Both the position numbers and the translations under genes were made by a program. Below are positions 6,144 to 12,515 of a DNA stretch of 12,661 bases, piece after piece. The stretch is from NCBI GenBank assembly GCA_016206275.1, contig JACQRY010000119.1, positions 1 to 12,661 on the forward strand, given 5' to 3'. Within the stretch, counting starts at the first letter, position 1; each line of letters opens with the position of its first letter. The DNA is from Nitrososphaerota archaeon (GTDB lineage: Archaea > Thermoproteota > Nitrososphaeria > Nitrososphaerales > JACQRY01). The notes below the pieces were generated by a model. That model did no database searches and was not told the origin of the DNA. It saw only the letters and a list, made by a program, of their open reading frames with translations.

Positions 6144-6182
6144 GGCACCTCAACCCTGACAGATATCAGAACTCTAAGGAGC

Positions 6183-6959
6183 CTATCCAGAGAAGTGTTT
6201 ATCGAGTTTCTCGGAGAATCGCTCCCTATCAGCTTCAAGCAGCCTTGCACACTCTTTTAGATTCAACGCATTGAACTCCAAGTTAAGCGATGCCAGCAGG
6301 CTTTTCGCTGCTTTCTTAATAGAAGGCGACAACAGAAGACCTCTTACATTCGAAGTCTTCCTGAGCTCAGATACATACTTGTAAAGCTGCCTGACAGCCT
6401 CCGGTCCGACCGGATCCTTCTTCACCTCCACAACAACATAGTTACCGTTCACATCAACCGCTGAAAAGTCAGCGATACCCTCCCCAATCTCCTTCTGAGA
6501 TGAAGTAATCCTTAGGCCCTCTTCGATCAACTCTGGATGATGCAGGATAACATGGTAGAGCTCTCTCTCATCCATCAGCATTTCGAATCGTGCATCATCT
6601 ACCAATCGCATAGAAGCAAGGAGGTACACCTTCTCCAGAGACAGCTTGAGGGTTTCACGCTGCTTCGGCCTATACGCCTTAATCACTGGTACATCTCCTC
6701 CTTGACTTACGGTTATGACTGAACCTGGTGGCTGCCAGTTCACCGCGTCTAAACCCGATTTTCTGTGAACCAGTATGGATCGATCTGATTTTATTATCAC
6801 GAGCCTGTCTCCTGAGCCTAGTTTCGAGGACGACCTGCCGGAATAGTCGATCGAGCATAAGCATAGAAGAGTTATCAGACGGCCTTCAGCCACACCTTTG
6901 GAAACTTCTATAGCTACTTGCTCAGGTGCAGGATCAAGTATCGTAAAAGCGCTGCTCAA
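6183..6959 (-). CDS. nucS: NucS/EndoMS endonuclease
   Basis: NucS/EndoMS cuts mismatched duplex DNA on both strands in archaea and actinobacteria, acting with the sliding clamp. The 258-residue product has both expected domains. The N-terminal beta-rich DNA-binding and dimer domain (about 25-110) carries DYSGRSSSKLGSGDRLVIIK, LVHRKSG and NWQPPG (W75). The C-terminal RecB-like nuclease (about 125-240) has GEGIADFSAVD with D164, VVVEVKK with E178 and K180, and the QLYKYV motif (Q191, Y195). These fit the D-ExK active site. A canonical C-terminal clamp-binding QxxLxxF is not obvious. The nearest is EKLDKHF at 250-256, with E in place of Q. The start is TTG 6959 with a TATA-like box about 30 bases upstream. 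It is divergent from a RadA-family gene. Confidence 0.95.
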   Translation of the reverse strand: MSSAFTILDPAPEQVAIEVSKGVAEGRLITLLCLCSIDYSGRSSSKLGSGDRLVIIKSDRSILVHRKSGLDAVNWQPPGSVITVSQGGDVPVIKAYRPKQRETLKLSLEKVYLLASMRLVDDARFEMLMDERELYHVILHHPELIEEGLRITSSQKEIGEGIADFSAVDVNGNYVVVEVKKDPVGPEAVRQLYKYVSELRKTSNVRGLLLSPSIKKAAKSLLASLNLEFNALNLKECARLLEADRERFSEKLDKHFSG

Positions 6960-6984
6960 GTCTAAGTAGTCTTAACTATGGAGA

Positions 6985-6993
6985 CTTAATATG
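6985..6993 (-). promoter_or_regulatory. TATA-like element for nucS
   Basis: The minus strand reads CATATTAAG, centred at 6989. It predicts a start near 6963, only about 4 bases before the TTG at 6959. A near-leaderless mRNA would explain the absence of a ribosome site. It lies in the 94-base region shared with the divergent RadA-like gene. Confidence 0.5.
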
Positions 6994-7053
6994 GCCTCTG
7001 CACCACGTCATGGCTTCAAATCTACTTTGAACAGGAAGAGTTGATAAACTCAT

Positions 7054-7965
7054 TTGAGTCTGAGAGATACAGATTGGGTGCGTAAACAGGAATGTGCAGC
7101 ATTAGAGACAGCAGGTATAGCTAGTGTTAACGACGCGACCTTTGCAAGTGTTGAGACAATCTCTGCCGCCGGTTTTTCACTCGCAAAGTCTAGACGGATT
7201 GTTGAAAACGCATGTTCATCGCTAACATCTACTTACAGGGGAAGCATCTTAACGTCGCAAAAAGAAACTCGGCGCAAGATATCCACAGGCTCCAAGCTTC
7301 TCGACTCGGCTATGTCGGGAGGAATTCCTACCGGAAGAGTTACCGATATTTATGGAGCAAGTGGAGTAGGGAAGACCCAGCTCTGTCTTCAACTCTGTAT
7401 CAATGTGCAAAAGCTCAGATCGGCCAGAGATGAACCTTTGGCGGCTCTCTATGTTGATACTTCGGGAACATTCAGGCCAGAGCGACTGGTTGAAATGGCG
7501 GAGAATGCTGGAATGAAAGGTGAAGAAGTCTTGCAGCTGGTATACGGATATTCGGCTAGGAGCGTAACTCAACAATCGGCACTACCAAGCCTAATTCAGG
7601 AGAACTCAAAACGCCACCCACTAGGTCTTGTCGTAATTGACACCCTGACAGAGAACTTCATCTATCAACCTTCAAGAGAACTCACGTTACTTCAACGCCA
7701 ATTGCTCTTAGCAAAACACCTTAACGATCTGTCTCACCTTGCCATGGACAGCAACCTTGCAATCGTCGTGACAAATAGTGTCAGAACATTGGTGGAAGAG
7801 GGCGGAGCAGAGGTTCAAGTGGGTGGAAGCTCGACGAACTATGGCCCACATTTGCAGATCTGGCTTCAGAAGAAGCACAAGGAGAGAACCGCGACGGTTA
7901 TGCATCCGCCTTTTAAACAAGTATATTTTGCCGTGGAGATCCAAGGCATCATGGACAGTAACTAG
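7054..7965 (+). CDS. RadA/Rad51-family recombinase paralogue with altered active site
   Basis: The 303-residue product has an N-terminal helix-hairpin-helix-like segment (about 10-57) and a RecA-fold core. The core shows ISTGSKLLDSAMSGGIP leading to Walker A GASGVGKT (101-108), ALYVDTSGTFRPERL (131-145), Walker B LGLVVIDT (190-197), VVTNSV (238-243) and a C-terminal GGSSTNYGPHLQIWLQKK block. True RadA/Rad51 proteins have DTEGTFRPER, where the Glu activates water for ATP hydrolysis, and VTNQV, where the Gln senses ATP. Here both are Ser (S137, S242). I also see no FxxA polymerisation motif in the linker. It is therefore more likely a regulatory paralogue than the main strand-exchange recombinase, although the HhH domain and length exceed classic RadB. 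The start is TTG 7054 (in-frame stop at 7045), with GTG 7078 possible. Divergent from nucS. Confidence 0.85.
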   Translation: MSLRDTDWVRKQECAALETAGIASVNDATFASVETISAAGFSLAKSRRIVENACSSLTSTYRGSILTSQKETRRKISTGSKLLDSAMSGGIPTGRVTDIYGASGVGKTQLCLQLCINVQKLRSARDEPLAALYVDTSGTFRPERLVEMAENAGMKGEEVLQLVYGYSARSVTQQSALPSLIQENSKRHPLGLVVIDTLTENFIYQPSRELTLLQRQLLLAKHLNDLSHLAMDSNLAIVVTNSVRTLVEEGGAEVQVGGSSTNYGPHLQIWLQKKHKERTATVMHPPFKQVYFAVEIQGIMDSN

Positions 7966-7998
7966 ATCCATCTGTTTATGCAACAGAGTTTCAGTCAG

Positions 7999-8008
7999 AT
8001 TTTTAGAT
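7999..8008 (+). promoter_or_regulatory. TATA-like element for the small unknown gene at 8030
   Basis: ATTTTTAGAT is centred at about 8003 and predicts a start at or next to the GTG at 8030, fitting leaderless initiation. The T-run could also serve as the terminator of the RadA-like gene 34 bases upstream. Confidence 0.4.
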
Positions 8009-8029
8009 GACTAATGTTAAGATGTAGGA

Positions 8030-8482
8030 GTGGAGTTCTTGAAGGAAACTAGAACCTCAGAAACTGTTGCCGCCGGGCAGTCCCAGTCAGCAAAAACCAA
8101 AGATGCGTTGCAAGCATTCTTGAACCTGTTAGTGTCAGGCAAACAGTCTGAGGCGAAAACATTGTTAGGAGAATCGTCGCGGTGGCCAGACGATCCACAT
8201 TCATTAGGAGTAAGATATGCACTCAAAGGCCTGCTAAACTCTGTAAGCGCCAAAAGCGCTATGAATGGAACTCTGACTGACCCCGGAAAGAGAAACCTGC
8301 TCAAAGAAACTGTTCGAAATAGACAGAAAGCGATGTGGAGCGATGAGTTCGACAAGGGCTATTTTGAAGTTTGGAAAAAAGCGCTAGGGCTCTTTGACAG
8401 CGGAGCGCTAGGGGCTAATGGGGCCCACCAAAGTGTTGTAGAGAATCCAAGTGAAAAGAAAGACCATGATGAAACTGCCTAG
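8030..8482 (+). CDS. Small helical protein of unknown family
   Basis: I do not recognise this 150-residue protein. Residues 22-122 look folded and mainly helical: TKDALQAFLNLLVSGKQ, a tryptophan-proline turn (RWPDDPHS), GVRYALKGLLNSV, then a basic helix with ETVRNRQKAMW and an aromatic helix YFEVWKKALGLF. The last 28 residues (GALGANGAHQ onward) are Gly/Ala/charged and probably disordered. There is no signal peptide, membrane span, Cys cluster or catalytic motif. The start is GTG 8030, which fits the TATA-like box 27 bases upstream. AGGAG (8026-8030) instead suits TTG 8039, three codons in. Its last 75 bases overlap the 3' end of the EMC6-like gene on the other strand. It follows the RadA-like gene by 64 bases, so a link to DNA repair is possible but unproven. 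Confidence 0.7.
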   Translation: MEFLKETRTSETVAAGQSQSAKTKDALQAFLNLLVSGKQSEAKTLLGESSRWPDDPHSLGVRYALKGLLNSVSAKSAMNGTLTDPGKRNLLKETVRNRQKAMWSDEFDKGYFEVWKKALGLFDSGALGANGAHQSVVENPSEKKDHDETA

Positions 8483-8725
8483 TCCTGTCATAAACAGTTT
8501 CGAAGCCTGTTCCTGCGGTACCTTCACTCTAATCACATATCTCACCAAGTAATATGAGATTGAATACAGGACGGCAGCAACAAGGATGCCTCGGTACGCC
8601 TCAGGACCAGGTCCCAAGAAACCCAATGCTCCTGACAGAAGACCCGCTGTAAACCCAGATATGGCCCTCACCCAGAAAACTATGTCTAGAGGCTTCAAGA
8701 AACTAATAGCCACCACCAGGAGCAA
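8408..8725 (-). CDS. Three-helix membrane protein resembling EMC6
   Basis: The 105-residue product is nearly all membrane, with three helices at about 17-38, 46-65 and 79-100. Its pattern follows eukaryotic EMC6 (Rab5-interacting family). An R-x(2)-SG-x-TAG motif opens the first helix (here VRAISGFTAGLL). The second helix ends in basic residues. The third reads LFMTGLGSFIMVFLFTWILY, closely like the TGG...F.W.FLYG helix of EMC6. EMC6 is a core subunit of the ER membrane insertase and pairs with the Oxa1-family protein EMC3. Archaeal relatives would be expected to partner the archaeal Oxa1/YidC-like protein. I make the match from memory of the family pattern, so homology needs a profile search. 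The longest frame starts at TTG 8725, 6 bases from the divergent NFACT ATG. TTG 8698 (MKPLDIVFW) is a plausible alternative. Confidence 0.7.
   Translation of the reverse strand: MLLVVAISFLKPLDIVFWVRAISGFTAGLLSGALGFLGPGPEAYRGILVAAVLYSISYYLVRYVIRVKVPQEQASKLFMTGLGSFIMVFLFTWILYNTLVGPISP
8718..8722 (+). promoter_or_regulatory. Shine-Dalgarno for the NFACT gene
   Basis: AGGAG lies 9 bases before the ATG at 8732 and supports that start. It falls inside the first codons of the longest form of the divergent EMC6-like frame. This is mild evidence that the EMC6-like gene starts further in. Confidence 0.5.
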
Positions 8726-8731
8726 GTAGCA

Positions 8732-10681
8732 ATGGAGCTCGCGGACATCGAACTGAAACGCATACTCAAAGACCTAGAGGACAAACTCCGCAACTATTAC
8801 GTTAATAACGTTTATTTTGTTGACGCCGACACAGTGCTGCTACGTCTCTGGCATCCTGTAAATCCTGCTGAAAAACTGGCGATTTCGGCCGGAAGAGGCA
8901 TCTGGCTGACCCGCTTCGAGCTCGAGCAGGAGGACCAGACAGTCTTCCTTAGAAGCCTTAGAAAAGGGATCACAAGGCTCAGAATAGAGAGGTTTGAACA
9001 GCCAAAAGGTGAAAGGATAGCAAAAATAATTCTTTCAGGCGATCAGACCATGATCCTAATAGGCGAATTCTTTGGTGAGGGCAATATCGTTCTAACAGAT
9101 GGTAGCCAGCAGATCATTGCTTTGCTTCACACTCTGAAAGTAAGACATCGAAAACTCGTTCCAGGAGTAACCTACACCCTTCCTCCCTCAAGAAGCCTAT
9201 TCGTTGAAGACCTGACGCTGAAAGATCTAACCGCCTTGCAAGCTTCGAATCTTCAGGTGGCAAGATGGCTGGGTCGAAACCTTTCTCTCCCGCGAAAATA
9301 TGTCCACGAAATAATCCTCCGCTCAGCCATACCCATGGAAGCCATTGGTCAACAACTGTCGGGTGACCAAATCTCAAAACTATATACTTCCACCCAGCAA
9401 GTCCTTGAGCTCGCTTCAACCCCATCATCAACACCGATATTGATTCTGGACAACGGAAATACAGTAGGCTTCGCACCTTTTCCCCTCCTAGAAGTCAGAG
9501 AGACGAATTCAAAGCAGGTCGCATCCCTCCTCGAAGCCTTAGATCAAGCATTTACTCAAGAAGTTCTCCACCTAAGAAACACAAAAGGCAACGAACAGCT
9601 AAGTAGGAGACTGGAGGAACTCAAACATTCTGGCGAAGCACAAGTTAAAAGCCGTGAAGAGTTGCTTCAAAAAGCCAAGGCGTTACGCGCTTTTGCGTCG
9701 AAACTAATGGGATTGGCGTTCTCTAGGGCAGGAGCGTCTCTCACAGAACTGATTGGTGAAGCGTTTGACAGCGCAATTGAATTTCGCGAAGTGGGGGGTG
9801 GCAAGAGCAGGGTTTTTGGATTAGGATTTCAGTTGGAGGTTGAGTCAGGGTTGTCACCGCAGCGGCTTGCCTCCATGGCTTTTGATGAAGCAAAAAGATT
9901 TGAGGAGAAGGCAATAACTGTTGAATCAGCTCAAAAAGACCTTCTTCGTCAAATAGAAGAGCTTCAAGCAAAGATTAGTGCTAAGACTGAGAGCTCCTCC
10001 GAGCCTCTGGTGATTCCTCCCCGTGCAAAACACTGGTTTGAACGGTACCGATGGTTCAAGACCTCTGAAGGTTTGCTGGCGGTGGGAGGTCGTGACGCTG
10101 CATCTAATTCCGCTGTAATAAGAAAGCATTTGGAGTCTCTCGACATAGTCTTCCATACAGACATAGTAGGTTCGCCCTTCTTCGTTTTGAAAGGCGGCTC
10201 CAATGCAATTTCCCAGAGCATACAAGAGACTGCTCAAGCTACTGCAAGCTTCAGCCGCGCATGGTCGTCAGGATTTTCTTCTGCTGACGCATATTGGGTC
10301 AACTCTGGTCAAGTCAAGCTAGCCGCGCCCAGCGGCCAGTACCTACCCAAAGGAAGCTTTCCAATCGAGGGAGAGAAGCATTTCCTGAAAGGTATTCCTA
10401 TCGCTGTTGCCATAGGATTTACTTTTCTTGATGAACAGCCGGTGATCTTCGGTGGGGCACCCAGCGCTGTAGAACAGTGGAGTTCAGCCTACGTGGTTTT
10501 GGCGGCCGATCGTGTGAAGGCTACGGACACAGCGAAACACATCAAATCCCAGCTTATATCATTGGCGGATAGTGAAGAAACGAAATTATTGAAGAAGGTT
10601 CCAATAGATGATTTTCTTAGAGCAATGCCTCCCGGCGGAGGCCGAATAATCCAAAAAGGATCAGGAAAGCAAAAGCATTAA
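8732..10681 (+). CDS. rqcH: NFACT-family ribosome quality-control protein (Rqc2/RqcH/NEMF homologue)
   Basis: NFACT proteins bind obstructed large ribosomal subunits with tRNA and, in bacteria and eukaryotes, direct C-terminal tailing of stalled chains. The 649-residue product has the full archaeal layout. NFACT-N covers about 1-160, with D5 in the first helix, E94-R95, and GEGNIVLTD at 115-123. A helical HhH-like middle lies at about 165-225, and two charged coiled-coil arms at about 275-325 and 380-420. NFACT-R covers about 433-550, with WFERYRWFKTSEGLLAVGGR, the FHTDIVGS variant of HADIHGA, and APSGQYLPKGSFPIEGEKHF. A short C-terminal region ends in basic GSGKQKH. The usual catalytic DR pair of NFACT-N reads ER here. 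The start ATG 8732 has AGGAG 9 bases upstream. It leads a five-gene same-strand run. Confidence 0.93.
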   Translation: MELADIELKRILKDLEDKLRNYYVNNVYFVDADTVLLRLWHPVNPAEKLAISAGRGIWLTRFELEQEDQTVFLRSLRKGITRLRIERFEQPKGERIAKIILSGDQTMILIGEFFGEGNIVLTDGSQQIIALLHTLKVRHRKLVPGVTYTLPPSRSLFVEDLTLKDLTALQASNLQVARWLGRNLSLPRKYVHEIILRSAIPMEAIGQQLSGDQISKLYTSTQQVLELASTPSSTPILILDNGNTVGFAPFPLLEVRETNSKQVASLLEALDQAFTQEVLHLRNTKGNEQLSRRLEELKHSGEAQVKSREELLQKAKALRAFASKLMGLAFSRAGASLTELIGEAFDSAIEFREVGGGKSRVFGLGFQLEVESGLSPQRLASMAFDEAKRFEEKAITVESAQKDLLRQIEELQAKISAKTESSSEPLVIPPRAKHWFERYRWFKTSEGLLAVGGRDAASNSAVIRKHLESLDIVFHTDIVGSPFFVLKGGSNAISQSIQETAQATASFSRAWSSGFSSADAYWVNSGQVKLAAPSGQYLPKGSFPIEGEKHFLKGIPIAVAIGFTFLDEQPVIFGGAPSAVEQWSSAYVVLAADRVKATDTAKHIKSQLISLADSEETKLLKKVPIDDFLRAMPPGGGRIIQKGSGKQKH

Positions 10682-10715
10682 GAGTAGAGAAGCGAGCGCA
10701 AATGACGGGAAAGCA

Positions 10716-11303
10716 TTGGAGACAGCAAGAACCAAGATCCTCGTAAGGGAAGTCATGAACGGACCCGTCATATCAGCCGCTCCAATAGACAGTGTTGCTG
10801 AAATCGCCAAGAAAATGGTGGAATCGAAAGTAGGCAGCGTCGTCATCATTGACGGCGAGAAACCTGTAGGAATAGTGACCGACGGAGACATCGTTCAGAA
10901 AATCGTCGTCAAAGATCTGAAGCCCAGCAGTGTCAAAGCAAAGGACATCATGTCCCAGCCTATTCACACCATCCAGGCTGACAAAGATGTTTCAGATGCC
11001 GCAAGAAGTTTAAGAAGGCTAGGCATAAAAAGACTGGGCGTCACCCATAGGGAGAGACTTGTTGGAATAATCTCCATGTCAGACGTTATCTCTGTTACCC
11101 CTGAATTGATGGAGTTATTGTCTGAGAAACGTCGCATCGGAAGTTGGCAGACTCAGAGACGGTCAACCAAAATATCAGGTTACTGCGACTCCTGCAACCA
11201 ATGGTCTGACGGCCTCACTGAAATAGATGACCGATACATTTGCGAAGACTGTTCGGCTGGAGCTAGACGTGAAAAAGAATCAGAAGCAGAAGCCCAACCC
11301 TAA
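10716..11303 (+). CDS. CBS-domain pair with C-terminal zinc ribbon
   Basis: The 195-residue product contains two CBS domains (about 10-64 and 77-128), each with the expected end signature (VGIVTDGDIVQKI and LVGIISMSDVISV). After a helical basic linker comes a small zinc ribbon, C157-x2-C160 and C176-x2-C179, around residues WSDGLTEIDDRYI. The tail is acidic and basic. CBS pairs sense adenine nucleotides, and the ribbon may contact nucleic acid or a protein partner. This points to a nucleotide-responsive regulator, with target unknown. It follows NFACT by 34 bases. The start is TTG 10716. An ATG at 10702 is out of frame and no better start exists in frame. Its 3' end overlaps the next gene by 35 bases, so both are translated from one mRNA. 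Confidence 0.85.
   Translation: METARTKILVREVMNGPVISAAPIDSVAEIAKKMVESKVGSVVIIDGEKPVGIVTDGDIVQKIVVKDLKPSSVKAKDIMSQPIHTIQADKDVSDAARSLRRLGIKRLGVTHRERLVGIISMSDVISVTPELMELLSEKRRIGSWQTQRRSTKISGYCDSCNQWSDGLTEIDDRYICEDCSAGARREKESEAEAQP
11259..11262 (+). promoter_or_regulatory. Shine-Dalgarno that fixes the Mut7-C start
   Basis: GGAG lies 6 bases before GTG 11269. The longer frame from ATG 11227 has no ribosome site and would add 14 residues with no family match, so GTG 11269 is the better start. Confidence 0.55.
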
Positions 11304-11862
11304 AGAAGAACATAGCAATACCGCAACTGAACCAAGCTTAAAAGCAGCCCCACCCACAGATTTGAAGGTAAACAAGAAAAACAGATTCATAGCTGATAGC
11401 ATGCTGGGGAGTTTAGCTAGGAAACTAAGGATCCTTGGATTCGATGTCATCTACTTCCCAGAAGTGGATGATCGTCACCTCCATGATCTGAGTCTTAGAG
11501 AGAAACGTATCCTTTTGACCGCTGACCGAGCTCTGCATAACTACTCCTCCGGCAGAAGAGTATCCTCAATATTCTTGCTTGAAGACAGCGATGAAAAACG
11601 CCTAATCAGACTGTTCAACACCCTGGGGCTAAGAGAAGTTACACTTAATCCAAAGGAATCAAGATGCCCTAAATGTAACGGCGAAATCAAAACTTGCACT
11701 AAGAAGACATTAAGCGGCATTATCCCCCAAAGCATCGTCCAACAGCACACACAATTCTATCGCTGCGCCTCATGCATGAAGGTGTATTGGAAAGGCAGCC
11801 ATTGGAGGCGAATCGCTTCTATGACAAGAAGAGTAGAGGCTAGGCTTAAGAAAGGTGGGTAA
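11269..11862 (+). CDS. Mut7-C RNase-domain protein with zinc ribbon
   Basis: The 197-residue product begins with a charged, probably disordered lead (about 1-35), followed by a Mut7-C domain, a PIN-like nuclease fold. The core opens with RFIADSMLGSLARKLRILGF (D43), continues through an acidic EVDDRHLHD patch (E65, D67, D68) and RILLTADRAL (D86), and ends in a zinc ribbon: RCPKCNGE (C133, C136), then FYRCASCMKVYWKGSHW (C166, C169). The acidic residues fit a metal-dependent RNase site, although biochemical activity is poorly established for this family. It overlaps the CBS-zinc gene by 35 bases and lies 44 bases before the AMMECR1 start, which places it inside the NFACT-led run. RNA turnover near stalled ribosomes is a possible role, by inference. 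A longer frame opens at ATG 11227. Confidence 0.88.
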   Translation: MKKNQKQKPNPKEEHSNTATEPSLKAAPPTDLKVNKKNRFIADSMLGSLARKLRILGFDVIYFPEVDDRHLHDLSLREKRILLTADRALHNYSSGRRVSSIFLLEDSDEKRLIRLFNTLGLREVTLNPKESRCPKCNGEIKTCTKKTLSGIIPQSIVQQHTQFYRCASCMKVYWKGSHWRRIASMTRRVEARLKKGG

Positions 11863-11906
11863 GAATATTTCAATAGCCCAATCCCACAAAGGTGGAGCCA
11901 TGGCCC

Positions 11907-12515
11907 ATGTCTCTAAATGATTCAGAAGGGGAACTGCTCGTCAAATTGGCCCGAAAGACCGTGACAGAATATCTGAGCAAAAAGCACGTTGTAGAGCCAG
12001 AGTCGGTTCCCCCCAGATTACATGAGAAGAGGGGAATCTTTGTAACCATCAACAAGACCCACGGAGAAGGTGAACTCTTACGTGGCTGCATCGGGTTCCC
12101 CCTGCCAGACAAACCTCTGATCCAAGGTGTTGTGGAGGCTTCGCTTAGCTCAGCTCTCAGAGATCCGAGGTTTCCCCCCGTCAGTAAAGAAGAGTTACCC
12201 CACATATTGTTTGAAGTCAGCGTTTTGACGCCGCCAACTCTTCTGAAGGTAGGGGATCCTCGTGACTATCCTTCCCAGATCCATGTAGGGACAGACGGTT
12301 TGATACTTGAATGGAAGCTAGGAAGTGGCTTACTCTTGCCGCAAATAGCAGTGGAGATGAGTTGGAATCCTGAAGACTTCCTTAGCAACACATGCGTAAA
12401 AGCTGGTGCTCCTCCAAACGAATGGCTGAATCACAACACCAAGATCTATCGTTTTCAGGCAGAGACCTTTGAGGAAGAATCTCCAAGTGGCCGAGTGTTA
12501 AGGAAGAGCCTCTGA
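11907..12515 (+). CDS. AMMECR1-domain protein
   Basis: The 202-residue product is a full-length member of the conserved archaeal and eukaryotic AMMECR1 family, whose biochemical role is not established. It shows the N-terminal helix (SEGELLVKLARKTVTEYL), the invariant LRGCIG motif at 58-63, ALRDPRFPPVSKEEL, FEVSVLTPP, VGTDGLILE, the SGLLLPQIAVE loop, and the typical C-terminal end (IYRFQAETFEEE then a basic RKSL tail). The invariant Cys in LRGCIG has suggested a catalytic role to others. ATG 11907 fits the family N-terminus and has GGTGGAG 9 bases upstream. The frame also opens at GTG 11892, which would suit a leaderless start from AATATT near 11866. The next gene begins immediately after its stop. 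Confidence 0.93.
   Translation: MSLNDSEGELLVKLARKTVTEYLSKKHVVEPESVPPRLHEKRGIFVTINKTHGEGELLRGCIGFPLPDKPLIQGVVEASLSSALRDPRFPPVSKEELPHILFEVSVLTPPTLLKVGDPRDYPSQIHVGTDGLILEWKLGSGLLLPQIAVEMSWNPEDFLSNTCVKAGAPPNEWLNHNTKIYRFQAETFEEESPSGRVLRKSL

Larger units (their letters stand above)
5474..6182. other. 709-base region without a convincing gene
   Basis: Open frames here are short and show no protein-family signal. The left part (to about 5760) has mixed composition and one weak hairpin. At 5766-5775 there is a near-consensus TATA box usable on either strand. From about 5800 to 6150 the + strand is rich in A and C: by hand count 5941-6120 has 75 C and 18 G. T-rich TTCTTTTTAA at 5946-5955 could end a + strand transcript. 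A 12-base direct repeat brackets the skewed segment. It may encode an unannotated non-coding RNA or long 3' regions of nucS. No known RNA family was recognised. Confidence 0.5.

Noticed and set aside
11227..11268. Longer start for the Mut7-C protein
   Set aside because: GTG 11269 has a GGAG site 6 bases upstream. The extra 14 residues match nothing and lie wholly inside the CBS-zinc ribbon gene.
11892..11906. GTG start five codons upstream for the AMMECR1 protein
   Set aside because: ATG 11907 matches the family N-terminus and has a ribosome site at good spacing. GTG is kept only as an alternative.
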